DNA of 64,000 nt from Streptomyces sclerotialus (GTDB lineage: Bacteria; Actinomycetota; Actinomycetes; Streptomycetales; Streptomycetaceae), in contig NZ_JBFOHP010000002.1 in assembly GCF_040907265.1 (NCBI RefSeq), positions 3,186,501-3,250,500 of the forward strand. The letters are read 5' to 3'. Within the stretch, counting starts at the first letter, position 1. Each line of letters starts with the position of its first letter. The notes beneath the pieces were generated by a model. It was not told the DNA's origin and made no database searches. It worked only from the letters and a program-made list of their open reading frames with translations. Below, piece by piece: positions 48,804 to 56,833 of the stretch. The position numbers and the translations under genes are program-made.

Positions 48804-48818
48804 GGTCTGGACCCGTTA
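48804..48818. promoter_or_regulatory. Putative HutC-type operator upstream of phosphodiesterase
   Basis: GGTCTGGACCCGTTA matches 13 of 15 positions of the motif at 54695-54709. It is a near-palindromic GGTCTAGACC core followed by CGTTA, 68-82 bp upstream of the phosphodiesterase start. Confidence 0.6.
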
Positions 48819-48886
48819 CCATTCCGCGATACTGTGCGGAGCGCCAGGGCCGTGCGGTGAGAAGGACGGGACCAGGAGACGGCCCG

Positions 48887-49954
48887 TCAGCTGCCGGTGG
48901 CCGACTTCCAGGCGTCGATGTAGGTGTCGAGGTTCTTGTCGATGTCCTGCCAGTCCGGCTCGAAGATCTCGACGCCCTTCATGATCTCCGCGAGCTTCCG
49001 GGCGTTCTCGTCGGTGGCCTTGACGTCCTGGCGGGCCGCGAAGCCGCCGCCGACCGAGGAGACCTCCTGCTGGACCTCCGGGCTCAGCAGGTAGTCCAGG
49101 AACTTCTTGCCGTTCTCGGTGTGCGGGGCGTTCTTCACCAGCCCGGCCGCGTACGGCAGCGCGAACGTGGAGGGCTTGCCCCCCTTCTTGGCGGCCGGGA
49201 AGAAGATGCCCTGGTCGGGCATGGACTTCATGGTGGCGAAGTTCATCTGCACGTCGCCGTTGGCGATGAGCAGCTCGCCCTTGGCGGTCTTGGGCGCGAG
49301 CTGTCCGGTGGAGGAGGACGGGCCGACGTTGTTGGCCTGGAGCTTCTTGAAGTAGTCCATGGCCTGATCGGTGCCACCCAGGTCGTGCATGGCCTTGATG
49401 ACGACGGCGGTGCCGTCCCCGGCGACGCCCGGCGTGGAGTACTGGAGCTTGTTCCTGTACTTGGGGTCCAGCAGGTCCTGCCAGCTCTCCGGCGGCGTCT
49501 TGAGCTGCTTCTTGTTGTAGATGAAGCAGAAGTAGTTGTTGACGACGGAGGTCCACTTGCCGCCCGGGTCCCGGTCGGCGGCGGCCACCTTGTCGTACCC
49601 CTTGGGCTCGTACTTCTGCAGCAGGCCCTTGCCGTCCGCCTGCTGGATGAACGGCGGGAGGGTGACGACCACGTCGGCCTGGGTGTTCATCTTCTCGCGG
49701 GCGAGCCGCTGGACGGCCGCGCCGGAGCCGGCCTCCACGTAGTTGACCTTGATGCCGGTCTTCTTCTCGAAGTCCTTGAAGACCTTGTCGTAGAACCCGT
49801 CGCCCTTCTCGCCCTTCAGGCCGTCGGCGCTGTAGACGGTGACTTCCTTGGCGTTCGGGTCGGCGGCGGTGGAGCCGCAGGCCGTCAGTCCGGCACCGAG
49901 CGCCAGGACGGAGACGGTCGCGGCGACCGGCTTGAGGTACGGGTGGCAGCGCAT
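48887..49954 (-). CDS. ABC transporter substrate-binding lipoprotein (2-aminoethylphosphonate/Fe3+-type)
   Basis: A 355-residue lipoprotein. The lipobox is GLTAC near residue 26. The binding fold begins KEVTVYSADGLKGEKGDGFYDKVFKDFEKKTGIKVNYVEAG, typical of the FbpA/PhnS-like family. Later LIANGDVQMNF and the ADGKGLLQKYEPKGYDKV region fit. It delivers substrate to the two permeases upstream in the operon (33-bp gap). The context of a phosphonatase-like HAD and FAD oxidoreductase makes 2-aminoethylphosphonate or a related compound the best guess; an Fe3+-siderophore role is less likely. Confidence 0.88.
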   Translation of the reverse strand: MRCHPYLKPVAATVSVLALGAGLTACGSTAADPNAKEVTVYSADGLKGEKGDGFYDKVFKDFEKKTGIKVNYVEAGSGAAVQRLAREKMNTQADVVVTLPPFIQQADGKGLLQKYEPKGYDKVAAADRDPGGKWTSVVNNYFCFIYNKKQLKTPPESWQDLLDPKYRNKLQYSTPGVAGDGTAVVIKAMHDLGGTDQAMDYFKKLQANNVGPSSSTGQLAPKTAKGELLIANGDVQMNFATMKSMPDQGIFFPAAKKGGKPSTFALPYAAGLVKNAPHTENGKKFLDYLLSPEVQQEVSSVGGGFAARQDVKATDENARKLAEIMKGVEIFEPDWQDIDKNLDTYIDAWKSATGS

Positions 49955-49987
49955 GGCGGGTCGTGACTCCTCGGGGAAGGGTGCGCG

Positions 49988-50785
49988 TCAGCGGTAGGAG
50001 GCTCTGGTACGGATGCGGGAGACGCCGAAGAGCACGATCAGCGTCGCGGCCATCAGGGCCACCGCGAGGGCGGCGCCGCTGAAGAGGGCGCCCCGGTCGG
50101 TGGTGGCGAAGATCTGGACCGGCAGCGGCAGCCAGTCGGGCGGATAGATCATCATCGTGGCGCTCAGCTCGCCCATGGACAGCGCGAAGCAGAGCCCGGT
50201 GGCGGCCGTCAGCGAGGGCAGCAGCAGCGGCAGCTTGACCCGCCACAGCACGTACGCCGGGCGGGCCCCGAGGGCCGCGGCGCTCTGCTCGTACGCGGGG
50301 TCCAGCCGGTCCAGCGCCGCGCTCACCGACTGGTGGGCGAACGCGGTGACCAGCACCGTATGGGCGATGATCACGATCTGCCGGGTGCCGTTGAGCAGCA
50401 GCGGCGGCTGCGAGAAGGCGACCAGCAGGGAGAGGCCGACGGCGACGGAGGGCACCGCCACCGGCAGCATGAAGAGGGTGTCGATGACCTTCTTGCCCCG
50501 GCCGCCCAGGCGCTGCGCGGCCAGCGCCGCCCAGGTCCCGGCGGCCAGCGCCAGCAGGCTCGCGGCGAGCGCGGTCAGCAGGCTGGTGACCAGCGCGTCC
50601 AGCGAGTCGCCCTTGGTCATGTCCTGGTAGTGCGCCGGCGTCGGCCCGGAGGGCAGCGCGCCGCTCCAGGTGGAGGCGAAGGACGCAGCCAGGATGACGG
50701 CGAACGGCAGCGCGAACAGCGGCAGGAAGAGCAGCAGGAAGCCCGCCCACACGGCTGCCTTGGCTTTCTTGCTATGCACGAGCAC
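49988..50785 (-). CDS. ABC transporter permease 2
   Basis: A 265-residue inner-membrane permease with six hydrophobic segments and the EAA loop motif AAALGARPAYVLWRVKLPLLLPSL, which contacts the ATPase. It begins MLVHSKKAKAAVWAGFLLLFLPLFALPFAV and overlaps permease 1 by 14 bases. It forms the membrane channel with permease 1 for the substrate bound by the lipoprotein. Confidence 0.9.
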   Translation of the reverse strand: MLVHSKKAKAAVWAGFLLLFLPLFALPFAVILAASFASTWSGALPSGPTPAHYQDMTKGDSLDALVTSLLTALAASLLALAAGTWAALAAQRLGGRGKKVIDTLFMLPVAVPSVAVGLSLLVAFSQPPLLLNGTRQIVIIAHTVLVTAFAHQSVSAALDRLDPAYEQSAAALGARPAYVLWRVKLPLLLPSLTAATGLCFALSMGELSATMMIYPPDWLPLPVQIFATTDRGALFSGAALAVALMAATLIVLFGVSRIRTRASYR

Positions 50786-51674
50786 GGCGGGGGCCTCCTT
50801 CGCGGCCGGTGCGCGCCACGAGCGCGCGGTAGCCGGCGTACAGCGCGACGGACAGTGCGATGTTGACGACCGCGACGACGCACGCGCCGGTGTAGTCGCC
50901 GTCGAGGATGGCCTTGGTGTAGACGAGGACCGGCAGCGTGACCACGTCCTTGGCGCCGGTGAAGAGCACGATCCCGAACTCGTTCAGGCACATCACCAGG
51001 ACGAGCGCGCCGCCCGCCGCGAGCGAGGGCAGTGCCTCCGGCAGGATCACCGTGCGGACGATCCGCCACGGCCGGGCGCCGAGCGACGCGGCGGCCTCCA
51101 GCTGCCCGGTCTCCACCTGCGAGAACGCGGCCAGCAGTGGGCGCATCACGAACGGCGTGAAGTAGGTGATCTCCGCGAGCAGTACGCCCCAGGGCGTGTG
51201 CAGGAAGTCGAACGGGCCGCTCCCCGCGCCGGTCGCCGAGGTCCACAGCCCGTTGGCCACGCCCGTCGAGCCGTAGACGAAGAGCAGCGCGAGGGTGATC
51301 AGGAAGGACGGGAAGGCCAGGAAGATGTCGATGAACCGGCCGAGCGCGCGGGCGCCGGGGAACGGCACGAAGGCCACGACCAGCGCCAGGACGAAGCCGA
51401 GCAGCAGACAGCCGGCGGTCGCCCCGGCCGCGATCAGCACGGTGTTGACCAGCGCGTCCTGGAAGGACGCCGCGGCCAGCACCTCGCTGTACGCGGCGGT
51501 CATCGGCCCGCCCTCGTCCGGCGTGAACGACTGCCGCACCAGCAGGGCGAGCGGGTAGAGGAAGACCAGCGCGAGGGCGGCGACGGGCGGGAGGGCCCAC
51601 AGGCCGCGCGGCAGCGCGCGGACCCGCGTCCGGGCCGGGGCGCCGAGGCGCGCCCGCTGGGTGAGGCTAGCCAT
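50772..51674 (-). CDS. ABC transporter permease 1
   Basis: A 300-residue membrane permease, six membrane segments (e.g. LWALPPVAALALVFLYPLALLV and LVNTVLIAAGATAGCLLLGF). The EAA loop AAASLGARPWRIVRTVILPEALPSLAAGGAL is present. It overlaps the ATPase gene by eight bases, which indicates coupled translation. Sequence relation to the second permease is that of paralogous halves of one importer. The N-terminus has a short basic cytosolic tail. Confidence 0.9.
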   Translation of the reverse strand: MASLTQRARLGAPARTRVRALPRGLWALPPVAALALVFLYPLALLVRQSFTPDEGGPMTAAYSEVLAAASFQDALVNTVLIAAGATAGCLLLGFVLALVVAFVPFPGARALGRFIDIFLAFPSFLITLALLFVYGSTGVANGLWTSATGAGSGPFDFLHTPWGVLLAEITYFTPFVMRPLLAAFSQVETGQLEAAASLGARPWRIVRTVILPEALPSLAAGGALVLVMCLNEFGIVLFTGAKDVVTLPVLVYTKAILDGDYTGACVVAVVNIALSVALYAGYRALVARTGREGGPRRARA

Positions 51675-52785
51675 CGGTACCCGCCCCCACCGGTATCAGC
51701 ACCGCGTCCTCGGGCGCGAAGTGCAGCGTCACCTCGTCGCCCACCGCGGGCGCGTCCCGCAGCTCACGCACGTCGGCCATGACCCGGTGGCCCGCGACCT
51801 CCACGGACAGCCGGTGGGTGGCGCCGCGCCACTGGAGTTCGGCGAGCCGGCCGCGCAGCGCGTTCGGTCCCTCCCCCAGCCCGACCAGGTGGGGCCGTAC
51901 GCACAGGGTGGCCGCGGCGCACCGCGCCACGCCCTCCGTGCCGCGCACCGCCAGCTCGGTGTCCCCGAAGGACACGGTGGAGTCACCGGGACCGGCCGTC
52001 ACCGGCAGCAGGTTGGCGTTGCCCACGAAGGAGGCGGTGAACTCGGTGCGCGGCGCCCGGTACAGCTCCCGCGGCGTACCGCAGTCCCGCAGCCGCGCCC
52101 GGTCCATGACCGCGATCCGGTCGGCGAGGGTGAGCGCTTCGACCTGGTCGTGGGTGACGTACAGGATCGACACGTCGGGCAGTTCGCGGTGGAGCCGCGC
52201 CAGTTCGGCCAGCATCCCGGAGCGCAGCTGCGCGTCCAGCGCGGAGAGCGGCTCGTCCAGGAGGAGCACGCCGGGCCGGATGGCCAGCGCGCGGGCGATG
52301 GCGACGCGCTGCTGCTGGCCGCCGGAGAGCTCGCGCGGGTAGCGCCGGGCGTACCCGGCCATGCCGGTCAGCTCCAATGCCTCGGTGACCCGGTCGGCGA
52401 TCTCGCCGCGCGGCACCTTCTGCGCCTTCAGCCCGAAGGCGACATTGTCGGCGACGCGCAGGTGCGGGAAGAGCGCGTAGCTCTGGACGACCATGCCGAT
52501 GCCGCGCTTGTAGGGCGGGAGTCCGGTGACGTCCCGGCCGCCGATCAACACCCGCCCCGAGGCCGGTGTCACGAACCCGGCGACGGCCCGGAGCGCGGTG
52601 GTCTTGCCGGACCCGGACGGGCCGAGCAGGGCCATCACCTCGCCCGGCTCGACGGTCAGGTCGAGGCCGTCCAGGACGGTGTGCGAGCCGTACGCGACGG
52701 AGACGTTCTCGAAGCGGATGCCGGAGGCGGCCCTCGCGGTCACCGGGGCTGCGGTCGCGGCTGCCGTGTCAGGCGGGGCGGTCAT
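51667..52785 (-). CDS. ABC transporter ATP-binding protein
   Basis: A 372-residue ATPase of the CysA/PotA/FbpC type. Walker A is LLGPSGSGKTTALRAVAG, the Q-loop is VVQSYALFPHLRVADNVAFGLK, the signature is YPRELSGGQQQRVAIARALA and Walker B is VLLLDEPLSALDAQLR. The switch His is VTHDQVEALTLADR. A TOBE-type C-terminal domain (about 260-372) suggests substrate or regulatory sensing. Start ATG 52785 overlaps the HAD gene stop by 17 bases. It drives uptake of the phosphonate-type substrate. Confidence 0.93.
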   Translation of the reverse strand: MTAPPDTAAATAAPVTARAASGIRFENVSVAYGSHTVLDGLDLTVEPGEVMALLGPSGSGKTTALRAVAGFVTPASGRVLIGGRDVTGLPPYKRGIGMVVQSYALFPHLRVADNVAFGLKAQKVPRGEIADRVTEALELTGMAGYARRYPRELSGGQQQRVAIARALAIRPGVLLLDEPLSALDAQLRSGMLAELARLHRELPDVSILYVTHDQVEALTLADRIAVMDRARLRDCGTPRELYRAPRTEFTASFVGNANLLPVTAGPGDSTVSFGDTELAVRGTEGVARCAAATLCVRPHLVGLGEGPNALRGRLAELQWRGATHRLSVEVAGHRVMADVRELRDAPAVGDEVTLHFAPEDAVLIPVGAGTDG

Positions 52786-53503
52786 CGCGTACCACTCCCA
52801 GCAGGGCGGGCAGTTCGGCGACCGAGCCGAGGACGTGGGTGGCGCCCGCGGCCGTCAGCTGGTCCTCGTCGTGGGCGCCGGTGAGCACCCCGGCGACGAC
52901 GGACGCCCCGGCCCGGCGGCCGGACAGCATGTCGTACGAGGTGTCACCCGCCACCGCGATCTTCTGCACGGCGTCGGTGGCGCCGGTGCGCAGCAGCGCG
53001 GCGAGCACCATGTCGGGGTACGGGCGGCCGCGCCCGCCGGCGTCGGCCGGGCAGAGGGTGAGCGGCACGAGGTCCTGCCAGCCGAGCGCGGCGAGGATCG
53101 CGTCCTGGGTGACCCGGGCGAAGCCGGTGCTCAGGACGACGGTGATCCCCGCGGCCTGCAGCGCCTCGACGGCCTCGCGGGCGCCGGGCACGGGCGCGAT
53201 CAGCCCGCCGTCGACCAGCTCGCCGTACGCCTCCTCGAAGCGGGCGTTGGCGGCCTGCGCCTTGTCCTCGTCGCCGAAGAGGTGCCGGAAGACGGAGATC
53301 TTCGACTCGCCCATGGTGGCGCGCACGTAGGCGAGCTTCTCGGCGTGGTCGGGGGTGCCCGGCTCGACGCCGAGGTGCCGCGCGGCCGCGTCGAATGCCT
53401 GCTCGACCAGTCCGCCGTCGGCGACGGTCGTACCGGCCATGTCGAGCACGACCAGCTCGATGGCCTGGTCGTCTGCTGCGTTCGTGGTCAAGTGGCTCAC
53501 CAT
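52769..53503 (-). CDS. Phosphonatase-like HAD hydrolase
   Basis: A 244-residue HAD-fold enzyme. Motif I is LVVLDMAGTTVADGG (nucleophile Asp21, close to the DxAGTT of phosphonoacetaldehyde hydrolase PhnX). A Lys in MGESKISVFRHLFG lies where PhnX has the Schiff-base lysine. Motif II is VVLSTGFARV, and motif III/IV KIAVAGDTSYDMLSGRRAGA is typical. It matches the phosphonatase-like group often adjacent to the FAD oxidoreductase encoded next. Predicted role is C-P bond or phosphate-ester cleavage in aminophosphonate use. ATG 53503 overlaps the oxidoreductase stop (ATGGTGA). An alternative GTG start is one codon later. Confidence 0.86.
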   Translation of the reverse strand: MVSHLTTNAADDQAIELVVLDMAGTTVADGGLVEQAFDAAARHLGVEPGTPDHAEKLAYVRATMGESKISVFRHLFGDEDKAQAANARFEEAYGELVDGGLIAPVPGAREAVEALQAAGITVVLSTGFARVTQDAILAALGWQDLVPLTLCPADAGGRGRPYPDMVLAALLRTGATDAVQKIAVAGDTSYDMLSGRRAGASVVAGVLTGAHDEDQLTAAGATHVLGSVAELPALLGVVRDDRPA

Positions 53504-54618
53504 CCCAGTTCGTTCGCGGTCTTCTCGGCGATCGCCGGGGAGCAGGTCATGCCGCGCCCGCCGGGCCCGGTGACCAGCCACACGCCGTCGCTCGCCTGCT
53601 CCCGGTGCACGACCCGGCCGGTGTCCGTGCACTGCGCGTACACCCCGGCCCAGCGGTGCCGGATGCGCGGCAGCGGCCGGCCGAGGATCGATTCGACGAC
53701 GCCGGTGAGGTGCTCGTAGGGCTCCTCGACCGTGTCGAAGGCGAACGGCGTCTCGTACTCGTGCGTGTCGCCGATGGTCAGCCCGCCGTCCGCGCGCTGC
53801 ACCGTCAGGAGCTGCATCTTGTGCGCGGCGGCGGTGGGCGCCTGCGCCTGGCCGGCGTTCAGCGCGTCCAGCGCCTCGCTGCCGTACGCCGGGTAGTAGC
53901 GGAAGCTGTCCGCGTCGGCGACGGAGGTGGTCAGCGGCTCGCCGAGCGGGTCGGTCTGCATCATCTGCAGCCGTACGCGGCGGACGGGCAGGTCCGGTAC
54001 GAGCTCGCGGACCAGGCCGCTCAGCCAGGCGCCGGTGCACAGCACGACGGCGTCGCCGCGGTGGACGTCGCCGTGGTCGTCCCGTACGGCGGCCTCGCCC
54101 ACCACGTCGCGGACCTCGCGCCCGCCGAGGTAGGTGTAGCGGCCGGAGGCGAGCAGCGCCTGCTTCAGCTCGCGCTGGGCGACGCGGGGTTCGACGGCGG
54201 CGTCGCGCTCGCACCACAGGGCGCCGAGGAAGTCGCCGCGCAGCGCGGGGTTGAGCGCACGGGCCTCCTCGGCGCCCAGCAGCTCGTAGCCGCGTGCGGC
54301 AGCGTCCGGGCGGCGGGTGGCGGCCTCGGCGACGGCCCGTTCAGCCTCGTTCTTCACGACGGTCAGCGAGCCGATGGCGCGGAAGCCGAGGCCCGGCACC
54401 CGGGCGCCGATCCCCTCCCACAGCTCGCGGGCGCGCAGCGCGGTGTCCAGCTCCTCGCCGCCCGCGCGGCCGCTGACCCAGATCTGCCCGAAGTTCCGTA
54501 CCGAGGCGCCGCGGGCCTCGGCCTCCCGCTCGATGTGGACGACCTCGTGGCCGCGTTCGACTGCATGCCAGGCGTGCATGGTCCCCAGCACGCCGGCTCC
54601 GACAACTATGACTCGCAT
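53497..54618 (-). CDS. FAD-dependent oxidoreductase of phosphonate context
   Basis: A 373-residue DAO-type oxidoreductase. The N-terminal dinucleotide site MRVIVVGAGVLGTMHAWHAVERGHEVVHIER has GAGVLG and the acidic end of strand 2. A typical RNFGQIWVSG segment follows, and the C-terminal WAGVYAQCTDTGRVVHRE and GLLVTGPGGRG-like region (VWLVTGPGGRGMTCSPAIAEK) completes the family pattern. This family is known from conserved pairing with phosphonatase-like HAD genes and probably oxidises an amino- or hydroxy-phosphonate. First gene of the operon; it has an operator-like motif about 80 bp upstream. Confidence 0.88.
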   Translation of the reverse strand: MRVIVVGAGVLGTMHAWHAVERGHEVVHIEREAEARGASVRNFGQIWVSGRAGGEELDTALRARELWEGIGARVPGLGFRAIGSLTVVKNEAERAVAEAATRRPDAAARGYELLGAEEARALNPALRGDFLGALWCERDAAVEPRVAQRELKQALLASGRYTYLGGREVRDVVGEAAVRDDHGDVHRGDAVVLCTGAWLSGLVRELVPDLPVRRVRLQMMQTDPLGEPLTTSVADADSFRYYPAYGSEALDALNAGQAQAPTAAAHKMQLLTVQRADGGLTIGDTHEYETPFAFDTVEEPYEHLTGVVESILGRPLPRIRHRWAGVYAQCTDTGRVVHREQASDGVWLVTGPGGRGMTCSPAIAEKTANELGW

Positions 54619-54694
54619 GCCGGTGACGCTCGTCGCGCCGGGTGGCCGACTGCGGTCCGCGCGGCAACCAGCCGGTTAACGGGCCATCAAAGTT

Positions 54695-54709
54695 GGCCTA
54701 GACCCGTTA
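54695..54709. promoter_or_regulatory. Putative HutC-type operator upstream of phosphonate operon
   Basis: GGCCTAGACCCGTTA, a near-palindromic core plus CGTTA, 77-91 bp upstream of the oxidoreductase start. It matches 13 of 15 positions of the motif at 48804-48818. It likely binds the neighbouring GntR/HutC regulator. Confidence 0.6.
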
Positions 54710-54797
54710 TTTTCTCGTTACCTTAGAGGAGCGACGGCCCTCGCCGTAGAGGTGCCGGCCGGTGGCCGGCCGCCCCATGTTGCTCGCGCAGTTCCCC

Positions 54798-54815
54798 GCG
54801 CCCCTTACGGGGCGC
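54798..54815. terminator. Hairpin at end of GntR gene; common Streptomyces repeat
   Basis: GCGCCCC-TTAC-GGGGCGC at 54798-54815, preceded by TTGCTCGCGCAGTTCCCC, is a widespread dispersed hairpin in Streptomyces. It overlaps the regulator stop codon (the TTA on this strand is the reverse complement of TAA) and probably terminates it. A second stem GCCGGCC/GGCCGGC lies near 54754-54770. Confidence 0.7.
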
Positions 54816-55569
54816 CGCCGAGCCGCGTCGTGAACGAGAACCGGTCGCCGCGGAACAGCGTCCGCACCCGCTCCAGAGGGCGCCCGCCCACATCGCGGCT
54901 GATCCGATGGATCAGCAGCATCGGCAACGCCCCCGGCGTCCCGATCAGCAGCGCCTCGCGCGGCGTCGCCAGCACCGTCTCCAGCCGCTCGTCCGCGTCA
55001 CCGAAACCGATGCCGAGCCGGTCGTGCAGGTAGGCGTAGAAGGAGGAGTCCGGCTCGAAGTCGGCATCCAGCCGCGGCACCCGCTCCACGGCGACGTACG
55101 TACTCTCCAGCCCGACCCGCTCGTCGTCCGCGAGCAGCACGCGCTCCATGTGCCACACCGGCTCGCCGACCGGCAGCCCGAGGTCCGCGGCGAGCGCCGC
55201 ATTGCACGGGAAGCGGTCGAGACCGATCAGGTTCCGCCCCGGCCGGCGGCCCTGCTTGCGTACGCCCTCCGTGTAACTCGCCAGCGCCAGCGGCTGTTCG
55301 AGCTTGGGCCCGGCCACGACCGTGCCGCGGCCGAGACGGCGGATGCGGCCTTCGAGGACCAGCTCGCGCAGCGCCTGCCGCAGCGTCTCCCGTGAGACCT
55401 CGAACCGCAGCGCGAGATCGCGCTCGGTCGGCAGCGTCTCCCCCTCGCCCAGCTCGTCCAGCAGCTCGGCGATCCGCACCTTCGCCGCGTAGTACTTGGG
55501 GATGCGGCCGTGCTCGGGGATGCCGGCCCTGATCGGCGCTCCGGGCGCCTGCTCGTTCGGGTAGTCCAC
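54805..55569 (-). CDS. GntR/HutC-family regulator, probable phosphonate-operon repressor
   Basis: A 254-residue HutC-subfamily regulator. The winged HTH is at about 25-85 (AKVRIAELLDELGEGETLPTERDLALRFEVSRETLRQALREL, LGRGTVV). A UTRA ligand domain occupies about 100-250 (LASYTEGVRKQGRRPG, WHMERVLLADDERVGLESTYVAVERVP, RISRDVGGRPLERVRTLFRGDRFSF). GTG 55569 has GAGGATC upstream. It is transcribed in the same direction as the oxidoreductase operon just downstream, with 186 bp between them that contain a candidate operator. Effector is likely an aminophosphonate or breakdown product. Confidence 0.9.
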   Translation of the reverse strand: MDYPNEQAPGAPIRAGIPEHGRIPKYYAAKVRIAELLDELGEGETLPTERDLALRFEVSRETLRQALRELVLEGRIRRLGRGTVVAGPKLEQPLALASYTEGVRKQGRRPGRNLIGLDRFPCNAALAADLGLPVGEPVWHMERVLLADDERVGLESTYVAVERVPRLDADFEPDSSFYAYLHDRLGIGFGDADERLETVLATPREALLIGTPGALPMLLIHRISRDVGGRPLERVRTLFRGDRFSFTTRLGGAP

Positions 55570-55607
55570 CGGCCGATCCTCGCACGGGCGGCTCCTGCGG
55601 TTGCGGG

Positions 55608-56777
55608 TCAGGCCCGCGCGCTCCCCAACGTCCCGCGGGGAGAAGCGAAGAGCGTGGCCAGCACCAGATGGGCCGCGCCGAGCGCGACCGCGTCCGGGCC
55701 GCCGGGCGCGGCCTCGACCGGCACCGTACGGGCCCCGCCGGCACCGTGCGCGCGCAGCTGGCCGTCGAGCGAGGCGGCGACCCCGCTCACGTACGTACCG
55801 GGGTCGGCCAGCACCGTACGGCCGCCCAGCAGGACCCGGTCGACGTCCAGCAGCTCGACGAGGTTGGCGGCACCCACGCCGAGCACCCGGGCCGCCGTGG
55901 GCGAGTCCCCGGCGGCCACCGCGGCCAGGCACAGCGCCTCGATGCACCCGCGCTTGCCGCAGCCGCACGGCGGCCCGTCCAGCTGCACCACCTGGTGCCC
56001 GAACTCGCCCGCTCCGGTCCTGGCCCCGCGGTGCACCGCGCCGCCGAGCACCAGTCCGGCGCCCAGCCCCGTGCCCAGGTGCAGATAGCCGAACGACCCG
56101 GCGCCGCGGGCGTGCTGCGCCAGGCCGTGCGCCGCCGCGTTGGTGTCCTTGTCCAGTACGACCGGCAGCCCGAGCCGTTCGGCGAGCGCGTCGCGCAGCG
56201 GGTAGCCGTCCCACTGCGGGAGGCCGGTGACCCGGTGCAGGACGCCCGTACGGTGGTCCAGTGGCCCGGGGCAGGCCACGCCGGCGCCGATCACCTGCGC
56301 CTCGGGCGCGGCGGCGCGCACCTCGGCGACCTGGGCCGCGGCCGCCGCCAGCACCTCGGGGGCTCCGGCGCCCAGGTCGAGCGGTGCGCGCCGTACCGCG
56401 ACCGGCTCGCCCGTCAGGTCGGCGAGGACCGCGACGCTCTCGTCCCGGTCCAGGTGCAGCCCGATCGCGTGCCGGGCGCCGGGCACCAGCCGCAGGACCG
56501 TACGGGGCTTGCCGCCGGTGGAGGCGCGCCGGCCGGCTTCGGTGACGAGCCCTTCCTCGCGCAGCCGTGCGGTGATCTTGCTGACCGCCTGCGGGGTGAG
56601 CCCGCTGCGCTCGGCCAGCTCCAGCCGGCTGACGCCGCCCTCACCCGCCGCGCGCAGCAGTCCGAGCAGCACGGCCGCGTTGTGCCCGCGGAGCAGGGGC
56701 AGGTTGGCGCCGCCGGGCGCCGGCCGGGCCGGGCCGGAAACGGGCAGGTCGGGAAGGGGAGGACGGTCGCTGCTCAC
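55608..56777 (-). CDS. ROK-family transcriptional regulator/sugar kinase
   Basis: A 389-residue ROK protein with an N-terminal winged HTH (RLELAERSGLTPQAVSKITARLREEGLV) fused to a sugar-kinase fold. Kinase elements are IGLHLDRDESVAVLADLTG, DKDTNAAAHG, LGTGLGAGLVLGGAVHRG and the zinc site CGCGKRGCIEA. It looks like a NagC/Mlc-type repressor rather than a pure kinase. Start GTG 56777 lies only about one base after its GGAGGG, which is closer than usual, so the start is moderately sure. It is divergent from the Gfo/Idh gene and probably controls it through the intervening palindrome. Confidence 0.88.
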   Translation of the reverse strand: MSSDRPPLPDLPVSGPARPAPGGANLPLLRGHNAAVLLGLLRAAGEGGVSRLELAERSGLTPQAVSKITARLREEGLVTEAGRRASTGGKPRTVLRLVPGARHAIGLHLDRDESVAVLADLTGEPVAVRRAPLDLGAGAPEVLAAAAAQVAEVRAAAPEAQVIGAGVACPGPLDHRTGVLHRVTGLPQWDGYPLRDALAERLGLPVVLDKDTNAAAHGLAQHARGAGSFGYLHLGTGLGAGLVLGGAVHRGARTGAGEFGHQVVQLDGPPCGCGKRGCIEALCLAAVAAGDSPTAARVLGVGAANLVELLDVDRVLLGGRTVLADPGTYVSGVAASLDGQLRAHGAGGARTVPVEAAPGGPDAVALGAAHLVLATLFASPRGTLGSARA

Positions 56778-56797
56778 CCCTCCATTGTGGGGATCGC

Positions 56798-56826
56798 TTG
56801 CACTTTGGCAACAGCGTTGCTTAAGT
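56798..56826 (+). promoter_or_regulatory. Promoter-like element with internal palindrome, leaderless configuration
   Basis: TTGCAC (56798-56803), a 17-bp spacer and TTAAGT (56821-56826) fit a sigma-70-type promoter. The -10 end is about 8 bases before the ATG at 56834, so the transcript could be leaderless. GCAAC-AGC-GTTGC within the spacer is a palindrome that could be the ROK operator. Confidence 0.55.
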
Positions 56827-56833
56827 GGGAGCC

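Noticed and set aside
48887..49954. Iron(III) transporter assignment for the binding protein
   Set aside because: The fold is shared with Fe3+-binding proteins but the operon partners (phosphonatase-like HAD, FAD oxidoreductase, HutC regulator) favour a phosphonate substrate.
53497..54618. Classical D-amino-acid or glycine oxidase
   Set aside because: Same superfamily, but gene pairing with the phosphonatase-like HAD points to the phosphonate-associated subgroup.
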